From Pseudomicrostroma phylloplanum (lineage: Eukaryota > Basidiomycota > Exobasidiomycetes > Microstromatales), in assembly GCA_039545275.1 (NCBI GenBank), contig BCHS01000002.1, positions 1,922,001-1,986,000 on the forward strand: DNA of 64,000 nucleotides, in the 5' to 3' direction. Position numbers and translations under genes: made by a program. Positions within the stretch are counted from its first letter, which is position 1; each line of letters begins with the position of its first letter. Positions 42,666-53,145 of the stretch are shown piece after piece. Under the pieces are notes generated by a model that saw only the letters and a program-made list of their open reading frames with translations, did not search any database and had not been told where the DNA came from.

Positions 42666-44291
42666 ATGGCTCCCCTTCTGCCCTCGCAGAGACCAGGCAT
42701 CAACCCCGGCGACGGAAAGCTCAACTTTGAATCTTCCGAAGATGTCAAGGTGGCCCCCACATTTGAAGCCCTTGGGCTCAAGGAGGACCTCTTGCGTGGC
42801 ATCTACGCCTACAACTTCGAGCGTCCTTCAGCCATTCAACAACGAGCTATCCTACCCATCATCCGCGGCAGGGATGTCATTGCCCAGGCTCAGTCTGGCA
42901 CGGGAAAGACGGCGACATTCTCCATTGGAATGCTCCAGTCCATTGATACCAGCCTGAGAGACACGCAGGCCCTCGTCTTGAGCCCTACCAGGGAGCTCGC
43001 GACGCAAATCCAGAGTGTAGTGTTGGCTCTGGGCGATTATATGAACGTACAGTGTCACGCTTGCATCGGTGAGTTGGGCCCCGCCATCATGTGCAATGAC
43101 TTTGGCTAGCCCGTACTAAACATCCGTATCCCCTCATATCTCTCTCTTGCAGGAGGTACATCAGTGGGAGAGGACATCCGGAGGCTAGAGCACGGCCAAC
43201 ACGTCGTCTCTGGAACACCAGGTCGAGTCTTCGACATGATCAAGAGGCGACATCTGCGTACAAAGAACATCAAGATGCTCATCCTCGACGAGAGCGACGA
43301 GCTCCTCAACATGGGATTCAAGGATCAAATCTACGACGTCTACCGATACCTACCACCCGCGACTCAGGTCGTCCTCGTCTCGGCTACACTACCGCACGAC
43401 GTCCTTGAGATGACGACAAAGTTCATGACCGACCCTATCCGCATCCTGGTCAAGCGAGACGAATTGACCCTCGAAGGTATCAAGCAATTCTTTGTAGCAG
43501 TGGAAAAGGAAGACTGGAAGTTCGACACACTCTGCGATTTGTATGATACATTGACCATCACACAGGCAGTCATCTTTTGCAACACCAGGAGGAAGGTTGA
43601 CTGGCTTACTGAGAAGATGCGGGAGAATAACTTTCAGGTCAGCAGCATGCATGGGGAGATGCAACAGAAGGAGCGAGATGCAATCATGAGCGAGTTCAGG
43701 CAAGGGTCGAGGTGAGTGGCGAGGGAAGAGCTACGAGAGTCGTCGTGTTAAGAGAGTCGAGCTGATCACATGCCCCTTTCCAACTTCGCAGCCGAGTGCT
43801 CATCACAACGGACGTCTGGGCTCGAGGAATCGATGTGCAAAATGTCAGTCTGGTCATCAACTACGACCTGCCCATGAACAGAGAAAACTACCTGCACAGG
43901 ATAGGTCGCTCTGGACGCTTCGGCAGAAAGGGCGTATCGATCTGCTTTGTCACAGTGGACGACGTGCGGATCTTGAGGGATATGTGAGTGTATGCAGGCG
44001 AGATGACGGTTTGAGAAAAGATAAGAAGGCTGACGAATTGCGATCATCCCCGTCTTCTGCCTCCTCTGCCTTGCAGCGAGCAATACTACGGAGTGAGTAC
44101 CAGAGTCACCCTCACCTCCCCACAGTAGACGACGCAAGACTGACCTTTCCCTCTTCTCTGCCGCCCCTCTTCGTCAGACGACCATCGACGAGATGCCCGT
44201 GAATCTACAAGGTGAGCATGTGCGGAGACGGGTAGGCGACAAGAGGGCTAGTGCTGACCTTTCTCCCCTTCCTGACATAGATATGGTGTGA
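42666..44291 (+). CDS. FAL1: DEAD-box RNA helicase eIF4A-III / Fal1
   Basis: This eIF4A-III-type helicase (Fal1 in yeast) acts in pre-rRNA processing and, where present, in the exon junction complex. Exons are 42666-43068, 43153-43711, 43792-43983, 44077-44092 (16 nt), 44178-44211 (34 nt) and 44281-44291 (11 nt), giving 404 aa. Motifs: [13 protein letters not shown] (Q motif), [30 protein letters not shown] (motif II reads DESD, residues 180-183, not DEAD), SATLP, the eIF4A-III-typical [28 protein letters not shown] and [11 protein letters not shown]. The small last exons give [22 protein letters not shown], the normal family C-terminus. The start is uncertain. An alternative ATG at 42598 (M-S, then a GTCAGT donor) could splice to 42690. 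The rest of the structure is well supported. Confidence 0.93.
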
Positions 44292-44628
44292 GCCGTTGGA
44301 GTTTAAGCACTCGATGCCCATGTCGCCTGCCAGTGTCGTACGCACCACACTTCATGCTCATCCATGTGCATCTTCTTAAAATGCATCATCGTTCATTCAT
44401 CAGACTTTGCATACCCGCTCTTCGCCAGTGCCACACATGTTGCAGCCTCTTCGCCTCTGGAGCGCTCAACGAAGTTAGAACAGACTTGAAGAGATGACAA
44501 TCGCGACGCGAGCTATATATAAAGTAGGTGAACAAGAAAAAAGAGTATAGTACAAATGAAACCCCACCCCCCACACACCCTCTCTCCTCTTCCCCTCCTC
44601 GTGCTCGTGCTCGAGCTCGAGCTCATGC
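44292..44628. other. Convergent intergenic region, FAL1 / LIM gene
   Basis: The 337 bp between convergent stops include an AT-richer stretch (tatatataaag near 44513) and a run of C. No gene is seen; these are 3' untranslated regions. Confidence 0.4.
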
Positions 44629-47600
44629 TCAGAAAAGCGCCCGAAGCATCGTCCCCCTCTTCTGAGCACGCAAAGATGCTCCAGCCAAGGGACCTCTTCT
44701 CTTCTCTTCTCCTTCGCCTCCTCTGCCTCTTCCTCCAGCCACATCCGTACCTGAAGCAAGCAGGCCCTCCTGCTGTGTGGTCGTCGCCTCGAGCTGCTCC
44801 TCCGCTTCACGAAGCACAGCCAATGCGTGCGCTTCACAGACGCGTCTCCCGTCGTGCGTCTCCCAGAAGTCGTCCAGTTGAATGGGACAGCGCTGCTGCT
44901 GTTGTGCTCCCGAAGCGGATACGGGGGCGGGAGGACGATACTGGCATGTGAAGCATGAGGGGTGGAAGCGGGAGCCGGGTGCTGCTGCTGCGCCTGCTCC
45001 GGTGGCTGATGGCGTGCCAGAACTACCGCCGATGTTGGCTGTAAAAGCCGTATCGTGACTAGTCGCAGGTGACGCTTCTGCAGCTCCCGCACCCGCACCC
45101 ACGCCCGCACCTGCGCCCACAGCCAGCACCTGTCTACACTCTCCCGCGATCCCCCTCTGACACTCCCCACAAAGCGTCCCCGCCCTCCTCGAGTAGTCTT
45201 CAAAGCAGTACGGTGCTCCTTCCCACACAAAGAATTCTCCCTGTTCAAAGCGCGCCCGACAGTCCGAACAGCGGAAACAATCCCGGTGGTACACCCCACG
45301 GAGCGCTCCATCCGAAGACTTCACCCCACCTTTTTCCACTGTGAGACGACAGGAGGCGCACTTGGGGAGGTAGCGCTGTCGGTAGTCCTCTGCGCAGAAG
45401 TAGCGGCCGTCCTTTTCGACGAATTTGATCTTTTCTGCAGCGCCTGTTGCACCTGGACCTGATTGGGAGAGGGAGCAGGAGCAGATGCAGCATTTGCGGG
45501 CTGCACGGCGGGCACCTCGCCGCGCTGCAGTGGCGGCGGCGGCGGTAGTGGAGGAGGAGCCAGAGGAGGAGATGGACGAGCCGCAGCTGGAGCTGATGGA
45601 GAGGGCGAGGGAGTCGCCGTTGCCGTGGACTCTGTGTCTGCTGCTGCTGGTGCTGCTTCCCAGCGGGGCCTTGACGTTGCTTCCATGGCTGAGCTTCTGG
45701 CTAGAGCCACCACCACGACGCACTGGTACCTCGGCAGAGGCAGAGTGTGACCCGCTTCCGTCGCGGCTGCCGCTACTGTGGGTCACATCGGCCTTCAAGT
45801 CGCGCATCAGCCGCTCAACCTCGCCGAGACCAAGCGGGGTAGGCGGAGCGCCTCTTCTCTTCGAGGTCTTGCGCTCAGGCAACGTGGGACGACCCCATGC
45901 AGCAGCAGCAGCAGCGGCACTCACGGCCATATCGGGGGACAAGAAGCCGGGGGAGGCCTCATCGCCCCCCTTTGCTCGATCGCCATTCTTTCTACTCTCC
46001 AACTCGACCGAGTCCTCGAAGCTGGAGCTGGGCGTGACTGCCACTGCTGGCGAATTGGGGGCAAAGAGGGAGGAGCCTGCACCGGAGGAGGAAGCCGAGG
46101 ACGAGGTCGAGGTACAGCTCACAATGCGCTCCGAGTTGGATCGCTCCTGCTGTGTCAGCGCAGGTCGTAGATGGGACCTTGCTGCGATTGCCGAACCCCT
46201 CCCGCCCGCTCCCATGTCTGACTGTGTGCGGGATGGGATGGGCCTGCTAGGAGAGAGAGATGTGGGGCTAGACGGTTGGAGGAAGGAGGTGAATCCGTCT
46301 ACGGAGTCCGACGGCCGAGGTGAGAGGGCCTGCTTGGCAGCTCGCTGCGACTCGATCTGCCGCCTCCTCTCCGTCGCCGCGCCCGCTTCAAAAGCAGTCA
46401 GTGAAGACGACAGAGGCGATGCGGCGGGAGAAGAGGAAGAACGCACGATCTCCTCCTTTGACATCTGCAGGGCTCGGGGAGAGTGCATCGTCTCATCGGT
46501 ACTTGCAGCCTTGGGCGAGTGACTGTGGGCGGTGTTGAAGAGGCTCTTCTTCCGAGGGGTAGTCTCCATGGCATTATACCTCTCCATGAATCGCGAAGAA
46601 GAGGGCGAGAGCGAATTTGAAGGGCTCAGTGTCGCCATCTCGCCAGCTGAAGGAATGACTAGCGGGCTCAACGGCGAGCGTGGGCTGGCAGTCGCCGTGG
46701 GGGTTGAGCCTGCCGATGCTCGGTCGCAAACATGACTGACTAGCTCTTCCATATCCAACTCTTGCTTGCAATCTGCACATCGAGCCATAGGTACAGGCTG
46801 ATAGGTCGTAGCTCGAAACAGAGACTTGCGAGCCCCGGACCAAGCCGAGCCGCCATGGCCAGGGATGGAGTCTTGTGCTCCTCCATAATGCGTATACCGT
46901 GAGAGATTGCCGAGAGCCTCTTCCTCAAAGTCGTCCTCGTAGATTGTCTCGCGCTGATGGTCGGCATTTGTGCCCGCAATGGAGAAAGCTTGCAGACTAT
47001 CGAACTTAGATCGCCGCTGCACAGCCTCGTCCTCCTTGACAGAGAGGCCATGGAACACTGGAATGCCATCTGCAGTTTGCTCCGGGGGTGAAGGCAGATC
47101 GTAGGCCAGATATGCCTGCGAAGCCATGGAGCTGCAAGAATCGCGATCGCTGTTCTCGATGGCAGCGGGCTTGACCCTCCTACCCGGCTTTTGCGTTGGC
47201 AGATCACCTAGGACATCTCGAGACTCTGCCTCGCCCTCGTCTTCCGTGTTGGTGAGACTCTCACGGCGAGCATAGTACTGCCCATTAGTGAGAGGCGCAC
47301 TGCTCCCTCCACCTTCGGCTTGATACCACTGCTGCGCTGCCTCCTTGACGGCGACCGTTGGTACAGAAACGCTAGCGAGGTCATCCTCTCTCTCCCTCTC
47401 TTGATGTTGCTGGTACCATGCCTGTGCCCGCTGCTGCTCAATTCTCCTTGCCCGTTCCGCTTGTTCTTCTTGTTCCTCTGCCTGTATCCTGCAACGATCA
47501 GCTTCCTCCCTTTGCCGCTGCATCTGCTCTTCACGTTGCCGGCGAACGTGTTGCTGCCGTTGTTGCTCCTGCTCTGCTGCTAACCTCTCCTGTTCGCGCG

Positions 47601-48141
47601 CTTGACGTTGAAAGTGCTCCTCCTCCCATGCGCGCCTCCTCTGTTCCTCTTCGTACTGCTGCTGCTGCTGCTGTTGCTGGTGGTAATGCTGCTGTTGACG
47701 TTGGTAATCCACATCTCTCCTCCTCTGCGCCTGCTCAGCCTCCCTCTTGCCGTTCTCCATGGCCCTGCGAGCTCCAGCTCCCAGACCGGCAACATTGACC
47801 TGCCTGGACCCCGAAGGGCCCGAGGCCTCTTCAAAGTCGTCTCTTCCGGTTCTCTGAGGACTGATAGGGTTCTCATAATGGTGGTTCCTATACTGTGCCG
47901 AGGAAGAAGGGTCCTCTGGCCATCGCGAAGGGGACAACGCCTTGTGTGGCTGCAGTAGAGGCGAGGTTGTCTGCGAGTAGGAGTAGGAGCGACTGAACCG
48001 GGCAGCTCTGAGCTGATGGTCTTCAAAGAGCGGACTGAAGAGGTAGGGATCGGCCTGCTGCTGCTCGAGAGCAGTGAGACTCCGTTGTGATTGTAAGGAC
48101 CGTAACGGGAGTCGTGTAGCTGATTCTGGGTAGTACGCCAT
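44629..48141 (-). CDS. LIM-domain protein, paxillin-like (Pxl1 type)
   Basis: LIM proteins of this type act as scaffolds at the cell cortex, polarity sites or cytokinetic ring (Pxl1 in yeasts). The 1170-aa protein has no intron. The N-terminal 250 residues contain a Gln/Arg/Glu-rich coiled coil (residues about 125-235). A C-x2-C...H-x3-C element (CADCKQELDMEELVSHVC) lies near residue 455. About 400 residues of Ser/Pro-rich disorder follow, and the LIM region occupies roughly the last 290 residues. The first LIM (CCICSCSL...YFCAEDY) lacks the usual central W/F-H-x2-C pair. The second is complete (CASC...YHRDCFRCSDC...YCFEDY). The third (CGEC...FHPSCFTC...CEAHA) has a long Ala/Gly insertion. 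The start is the ATG at 48141. A plus-strand frame opposite residues about 540-905 is a shadow. Confidence 0.88.
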   Translation of the reverse strand: MAYYPESATRLPLRSLQSQRSLTALEQQQADPYLFSPLFEDHQLRAARFSRSYSYSQTTSPLLQPHKALSPSRWPEDPSSSAQYRNHHYENPISPQRTGRDDFEEASGPSGSRQVNVAGLGAGARRAMENGKREAEQAQRRRDVDYQRQQQHYHQQQQQQQQYEEEQRRRAWEEEHFQRQAREQERLAAEQEQQRQQHVRRQREEQMQRQREEADRCRIQAEEQEEQAERARRIEQQRAQAWYQQHQEREREDDLASVSVPTVAVKEAAQQWYQAEGGGSSAPLTNGQYYARRESLTNTEDEGEAESRDVLGDLPTQKPGRRVKPAAIENSDRDSCSSMASQAYLAYDLPSPPEQTADGIPVFHGLSVKEDEAVQRRSKFDSLQAFSIAGTNADHQRETIYEDDFEEEALGNLSRYTHYGGAQDSIPGHGGSAWSGARKSLFRATTYQPVPMARCADCKQELDMEELVSHVCDRASAGSTPTATASPRSPLSPLVIPSAGEMATLSPSNSLSPSSSRFMERYNAMETTPRKKSLFNTAHSHSPKAASTDETMHSPRALQMSKEEIVRSSSSPAASPLSSSLTAFEAGAATERRRQIESQRAAKQALSPRPSDSVDGFTSFLQPSSPTSLSPSRPIPSRTQSDMGAGGRGSAIAARSHLRPALTQQERSNSERIVSCTSTSSSASSSGAGSSLFAPNSPAVAVTPSSSFEDSVELESRKNGDRAKGGDEASPGFLSPDMAVSAAAAAAAWGRPTLPERKTSKRRGAPPTPLGLGEVERLMRDLKADVTHSSGSRDGSGSHSASAEVPVRRGGGSSQKLSHGSNVKAPLGSSTSSSRHRVHGNGDSLALSISSSCGSSISSSGSSSTTAAAATAARRGARRAARKCCICSCSLSQSGPGATGAAEKIKFVEKDGRYFCAEDYRQRYLPKCASCRLTVEKGGVKSSDGALRGVYHRDCFRCSDCRARFEQGEFFVWEGAPYCFEDYSRRAGTLCGECQRGIAGECRQVLAVGAGAGVGAGAGAAEASPATSHDTAFTANIGGSSGTPSATGAGAAAAPGSRFHPSCFTCQYRPPAPVSASGAQQQQRCPIQLDDFWETHDGRRVCEAHALAVLREAEEQLEATTTQQEGLLASGTDVAGGRGRGGEGEEKRRGPLAGASLRAQKRGTMLRALF

Positions 48142-49621
48142 CACAGTGATGGCGATTCGCTAGGACGATAAGGACAGTGGGGGTTGAGCTTGGTTCGCGA
48201 TGATGGGCTGTGTATGCAGCAGAGTAGGCAGGATTATGGAGCCATGTGAAGTGAACTTGTTGGACGGTTCACGGAACGATCCGAGAGAAGGCACTTTGGT
48301 CCTGCCGCGGTGGTATAGTGGCTGTGGGGGCTAGACTGACGCGAAGCAATGCGGGGCCGTGACGAGGACTCGAATAGCGAGGCAAGAGCTCTCCTTGGCA
48401 CCGATGGAATGATGAAGGTAGACGTGAGCACCGGCCGGAGGATGAGAAGGAAGAGGACGAACACGGCAGGGTCTACGGGAAGGACTTCTGGTGTGAGTAC
48501 AGACACAGCACACACTGGTGATGAGCAGGTGAGAGGGGACAAAGGTGAGTGAGCAAGGTGAAAAGGCCCGAAAGGCGGGGGAAGGTGCGGCCGTCAGGGG
48601 CAACACCAAGCCATCCTTGGCTGGGCGGGGCGCAGGCGGGCGGGGCGGCACGTCGAGCGGCACGGAGGCGCATCTGCATCTGCGTCTGCGTCTAGAAGCA
48701 CCTCACGCGAGCATGTCACACCGCTCACGCCCGGCCCACGGACTTCAGACGTCCACCCATTCCTTCGATCACGATCACTTCGTCCCAGCTACCGGTATAC
48801 AGAAAGCACCCTTTGGTCCTTGCTGCGTGCCCGGTTCCGGCTAGGGGCTTGGTCGTACCTGCCTGCTTGCGCGCCATTGCCTTGTTTGGAGATTTCCGAC
48901 CCCCTCGACATCTGCGAACAGATTGGTCTGGCACGGACGTCGGAAAGAGCTTGGCTTGGCTAGACTTGGCTCGGCTTGGCGTGACTCTCCTCGCCCGTCT
49001 CCCTCACTCTGCAAAGGTGTTTGCCTGCCTGTTTGCCTGTCCACTACCAGCTCTGTCTTCAGCTGTCCTGCTCAAACCAAACGGAGATCCATCCCATCCC
49101 TCTTGTGGCGTGGCGCCATTCTTGTGTTTATTTCCCATCTCCGATCATTCACGCGGCTTGACACGCGTCCTGATCTCCTGATTTTCCGGAGAGGAGGCTG
49201 AGAATAGAGTGGAAAAGTGGCGTGGCGTGGCGCAGCGCCCCAGCCACAAGTTCCCACACCACACACACTCGCACACGAGAGCCAAGGCCAAGGTCAGGGC
49301 CAGCCGGGGAATTTCTCGGCAGGCACGGCCAGGCTGATGACATTTCTGGTTCATCCGTCCAGACACTGACAGGAATGTGACTTGGATGGGGAGCAAGAGG
49401 CAGACCATGTCAGCCAGGTCAGCCAGGCACAGAAGCGTCGCAAGCACAGACATCCAGCTTTTGCTTCATCATCTCTTGATGTGGAAAGAAAGTAGCGAGA
49501 TCTTGGCAAGAGGGAAAAGAACAGGTCACAGAAGCTCCGGTGATACATTCTGAACCTCTGGTTGTACATTCTTGGTTTCGCCCCTGCGCCAAGAGTACTG
49601 GCTGTGCAGCAGTAGACCCCC
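48142..49621. other. 1.5-kb intergenic region, LIM gene / RRP46
   Basis: This region contains the promoter of the LIM gene and the 3' end of RRP46. A short segment near 48308 (ggtggtatagtgg) resembles a tRNA A box, but no matching tRNA folds around it. Open frames present here are Arg/Pro/Ser-rich and motif-free. Confidence 0.4.
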
Positions 49622-50939
49622 CTATCCTAGCAGCTGATCTCTCACACTTCTCCGCATCGCCGCGTGCACGGTCAGGGCAGCCTTCCGAGCCAATCGTACA
49701 CATTCCTGGTGCTGCAGTCGACAATTGAGACGGAGGAGAGGCGGATCTCGATTAGCTTTCAACAGTGCGGAGAGCATGGCGCCTCATCTGATCGGCAGCT
49801 CGTTTTACTCACCATTGCAAGATCCACCTTGCCAGCACTCTCCGCCAGTACCATCTTCGCCTCACTGGTCTTTGACACCGGCGGGGCCACGTCGGCGTCG
49901 GTCATGTCCATGTCGTCAGAGTCATCTTCCAGTGCGGTCCCTTCGCTTTCCACTACGTGTCCCGAGCATGCGAACGCAAAGAGGTGCACGCTCAGAGCAA
50001 GGGACTCTTCCGTGGGATCCGGGTCCATGACGATGAGTAGACTGTTCGTTGGAGTGAAGTTCGTTGAAGCTTCAGCTGGAGCTACAATCAGCTCGAATTG
50101 GGCACATGTCTCACCTGTGATCAGACTCATCATCTTCTTGCATCGCCATGGCGCCTGATATCCTCGACTTCTTCCCACCTCTTCTCAGACCCTGGGCCAA
50201 TTGCTTGGGCAGGATAGCCACTCCCACTGCGCAGACTGTAGCCAGGCAAGGCACTCCTGCCTGGATCAGGGCCATCATCCCCGCATTGGTCAGCGCAGCC
50301 TTCTCCGAGACGTCCAGGCTAGCATCGGGGTGCGGCCGTGAAGGTCTTATTGTCTTCCTTGCAAAATGACTCAGCGGCTTGTTGAGGGTTGATTGTAGCG
50401 AAGGAGGGAGGTAAGCTTGAGCGGGATGGTTGGTTGTCAGCAGTTGGAGCTGGATCAGCGAGCGAGGATAGAGGTGTAAGAGGATGACAGAGGAGAGGGC
50501 AGAGTGGAGCGCCGTGCTGAAAGAGGCAGCGGTGATTCCTGTAGGAAGATCAGGAGGGAGATTTACTTAATTAGCCTGAGCTCACTGTGGCTGATACACG
50601 GACCTGTGGTGAAGCGGACAGACTCACCTGCTGTTCCATTCAGGGGTGAATAATTGATCTCCAATGTTGCACGATCGGTGAGTTCATCTCGTATCCGCAC
50701 TTCTGTAGGCCCACTGACTGCAGCGAGAGCGCTCTGGTGACCTGCAAAGTGACAGCAAAGAGATGCGATGGTCAGCCGGAACAGCAGTGGAGGTGGACAT
50801 CCGTGAGGTGCTGCCCTTGATTGCTCTGCTCACCAAAGGCAAAGGACGTCGAGCCATCTAGCTGTCCCACGATCTGAAGCTGTACATCCATGGGCCGCAC
50901 GTCGAGCGTGTCCCTCGAGGATCCTGCGGCTGCTGACAT
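49622..50939 (-). CDS. RRP46: Exosome RNase PH-like subunit Rrp46
   Basis: Rrp46 is one of the six RNase PH-fold subunits forming the ring of the RNA exosome; the fungal subunit is structural. Proposed exons are 50834-50939, 50628-50741, 50179-50538, 49813-50081 and 49622-49711, about 312 aa. The N-terminus gives LQIVGQLDGSTSFAFG-HQSA, then SGPTEVRIRDELTDRATLEI and the PLNGTAG segment. Next come ALHSALSSVILLHLYPRSLI, LTNAGMMALIQAGVPCLATV and LLIVMDPDPTEESLALSVHL. The C-terminal helix is HQECVRLARKAALTVHAAMR. Intron 3 is the weak point. The donor used (GTGGGA at 50178) and a TAG acceptor keep frame; a stronger-looking GTGAGA donor at 50114 does not. Acceptors at 50082 and 50076 both preserve frame. 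Acidic inserts (DDSDDMDMTDAD) lengthen the protein relative to yeast (223 aa). Confidence 0.82.
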
Positions 50940-51187
50940 CGTCGTTGAAGTCTCTATTTTGGTGGGTACGATGACAGGTATGCAGGTTGATCCTCGGAAG
51001 AAGTGGCCTGTTCTCCTTTTCCGTACAGAGATGCACGCGCACTTGTCATTTTTCCTGGGCGGGGCGCGAGCGATTGACCCTGTCCGCCGATTCTTCTCAC
51101 GACCAGGCAGAGTAGACTTACCATCTCGCCTCGTCTACAATCGCACGCCGCTCAGCGATCTTGACTCCGGGAGAGAGTGCCACCACC
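50940..51187. promoter_or_regulatory. Divergent promoter, RRP46 / TIM54
   Basis: A 248-bp spacer separates the two start codons and must contain both promoters. No TATA box was seen. Confidence 0.4.
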
Positions 51188-52897
51188 ATGGCCACACCAA
51201 CACCGCCCACGCCTCCCACCGGGTCTCCTGCCGTCGTGGTCCCACCTCCCAAGGCTGCTGCTGCTCCGCTGCCGAAGCCTCCTCGCCCGATTCCAGCAGG
51301 TCTTCGGCCTCTCCTGTACCTCGGCATCCCCCGTAGTGTCCTCACCTATCGCCCCAAGCCCCCATCAAGGAACACTTCCATCTTCCTCGTCGTCACCACT
51401 TCCCTCGTCTCTCTATGGTACTACGATCGCAGAGAATGCAAGAGGCTCAAGCAGGAGTACATTGATCAGGTCAAGCACCTGGCTGCAGAGCCTTTGGCGC
51501 CGTACGAGTACCCGCGCAAAGTGCAGGTGTACGGAGCTCGCTCCGCCGGAGACGAAGACTACGACAAGAGTATCATCTATTTCAAGCGCTACGTCAAGCC
51601 CGTTTTGGTAGCCGCAGGTATCGACTTTGAGATTCTGAATGGTAGGAGACACGGTGGTCTGGGAAGGGAGCTCCAGCAGCGCATCTATGCCAGGCGGCGG
51701 CAGTTGCTTGGTTTGGAGCCTTGGGGATGTGAGGTGTCTACCGCCGGATCTGGACCCGTGCTGCCTACTTCGCCGGATGCCGTCGCAGCTCAGACGGCAG
51801 CCATGCAGGCCTTTGCGCTCTCACCCCAGCAGCAGCTACAGAGGGAGCTGGACGGGGCGGTCGTCATCCTTGGCAGACCGGCATACAAGGAGTACATGTG
51901 GGGTCTTAGAGAGGGCTGGATGAGAGAGCTGCCGCCTCAACGGCAGGATCTGGATGAACCGCTGGCCAATCGTCTTTCGGATGATGGCCGATTCGACGAA
52001 GTGCCAGATGAAGGCTCGTCGAGGATGGACACTGAAGCCAAGGCCTCTTCCTCAACAACAGCGTCGCCGAGCGCCTTCTCCTCGGACTTTCGTCCCGATG
52101 ATGAGCTCGACGAGATCGAGAGACGCAATCGAGCTCTAGAAGCAAGCGCAGATGCAGACGAAGGAGCCCCCCTTCCGGCCTCAACACGAGGACCGATGCC
52201 CAACCTCATGTCCTCGTCCGCCTCCGGACCCTCCTCCTCTCGCGGAGGCTACAAGCCTGCTGCACCAAAGGTAGACCCAGCTCTACTCGCCCCGCCCCAG
52301 CAAATTCCAGCACAACCGCCCCTCCTCTTTGTAGACTACGTCAACCTCGGCGGCTGGCGGCAGATCCCCAAGCGCATGGTAGGCTTCTTCTACCACCGGG
52401 AGCGCGTCAGGTCAGGAGGAGAGTACGGCGTGCAGATTGCCCTCTGCGACAAGTCTACAGCAAGAGAATTCGATGCCCCACTGGACCAGACTCTGGGTAA
52501 AGTGCGGGAGGAACCCCCACAGGGCGGTGATCTCGACTGGGGCCTAGAGGGTGAAGCGCTGTACCCCCCTCGCTTTCACAAGATCCTCAAGCGCGTCGAA
52601 GACGAGAAGGAAACCTACTACAAGGAGCTCCCCCGTCGTCTGCGTGATACGCGCACCCTTGTTCGAGGTCAGAGGGAGCCCAGTCGAGTCGAGAAGAACG
52701 ACCCGCCCAAGACGGAGGGGGAGTTGAGAGAGGAGAGATTCAAGAGAGAGAAGGATTGGTATTCGGATGAGATGGGATATGGCATGCTTAGGACTGACGA
52801 GGGTGTGGCTTGGAGCGAGGCATTCAGGGGTGCTCTGCGAGTCCTGAGGAGAGAGAGGGAGGAGAGGGAGGCGGGCTTGCAAGGCAGTGTGGCATGA
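51188..52897 (+). CDS. TIM54: Tim54, TIM22 translocase subunit
   Basis: Tim54 is an inner-membrane subunit of the TIM22 complex that inserts carrier proteins, with a large intermembrane-space domain. The 569-aa protein has no intron; the ATG at 51188 is in strong context (ACCATGGCC). After a Pro-rich start comes the family block PRSVLTYRPKPPSRNTSIFL, overlapping the single membrane segment (TSIFLVVTTSLVSLWYYDRR). Then follow KHLAAEPLAPYEYPRKVQVY and IYFKRYVKPVLVAAGIDFEI. Two further conserved parts follow: VDYVNLGGWRQIPKRMVGFF, then a C-terminal stretch with FHKILKRVEDEKETYYKELP. The middle (residues about 250-370) is Ser-rich and disordered. The stop lies 248 bp from the convergent PRI1 stop. 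Confidence 0.92.
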   Translation: MATPTPPTPPTGSPAVVVPPPKAAAAPLPKPPRPIPAGLRPLLYLGIPRSVLTYRPKPPSRNTSIFLVVTTSLVSLWYYDRRECKRLKQEYIDQVKHLAAEPLAPYEYPRKVQVYGARSAGDEDYDKSIIYFKRYVKPVLVAAGIDFEILNGRRHGGLGRELQQRIYARRRQLLGLEPWGCEVSTAGSGPVLPTSPDAVAAQTAAMQAFALSPQQQLQRELDGAVVILGRPAYKEYMWGLREGWMRELPPQRQDLDEPLANRLSDDGRFDEVPDEGSSRMDTEAKASSSTTASPSAFSSDFRPDDELDEIERRNRALEASADADEGAPLPASTRGPMPNLMSSSASGPSSSRGGYKPAAPKVDPALLAPPQQIPAQPPLLFVDYVNLGGWRQIPKRMVGFFYHRERVRSGGEYGVQIALCDKSTAREFDAPLDQTLGKVREEPPQGGDLDWGLEGEALYPPRFHKILKRVEDEKETYYKELPRRLRDTRTLVRGQREPSRVEKNDPPKTEGELREERFKREKDWYSDEMGYGMLRTDEGVAWSEAFRGALRVLRREREEREAGLQGSVA

Positions 52898-53145
52898 GGG
52901 GACGCTGGAAAGGGCTTAGCTAGCTAGTCGACGTCAACACACTGCTCATCACCGTCATTGATCAACAATGGATACCTGCATATCACTCTTTGCTGGCTGT
53001 GCGAGGGTCATGATACGGACATTGCTATACAATGGGAGTGAGAGCGAGAACATCGAATGAGTACATGTGTGAGAGGAGTCTGGTATGCCAAGGATCAAGA
53101 AGGGAGGGAACTGCTTCGCCACAGGTTGGCGAGAGCTGAGAAGGT

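Noticed and set aside
45425..46522. 365-codon open frame on the plus strand opposite the LIM gene
   Set aside because: It is the complement of Ser/Arg-rich coding sequence of the LIM protein, has no family motif, and GC-rich codon bias readily opens such antisense frames.
48303..48385. tRNA-like segment (ggtggtatagtgg A-box-like motif)
   Set aside because: No T-arm with a matching stem and no consistent 7-bp acceptor stem could be built; the apparent pairing partners give a molecule that is too short or has mismatched T stems.
52955..53145. Extension of primase by read-through of its last intron
   Set aside because: The read-through tail has no primase similarity, whereas splicing at GTGAGT/CAG gives a short ending (VMQSHSMDF) that fits the family.
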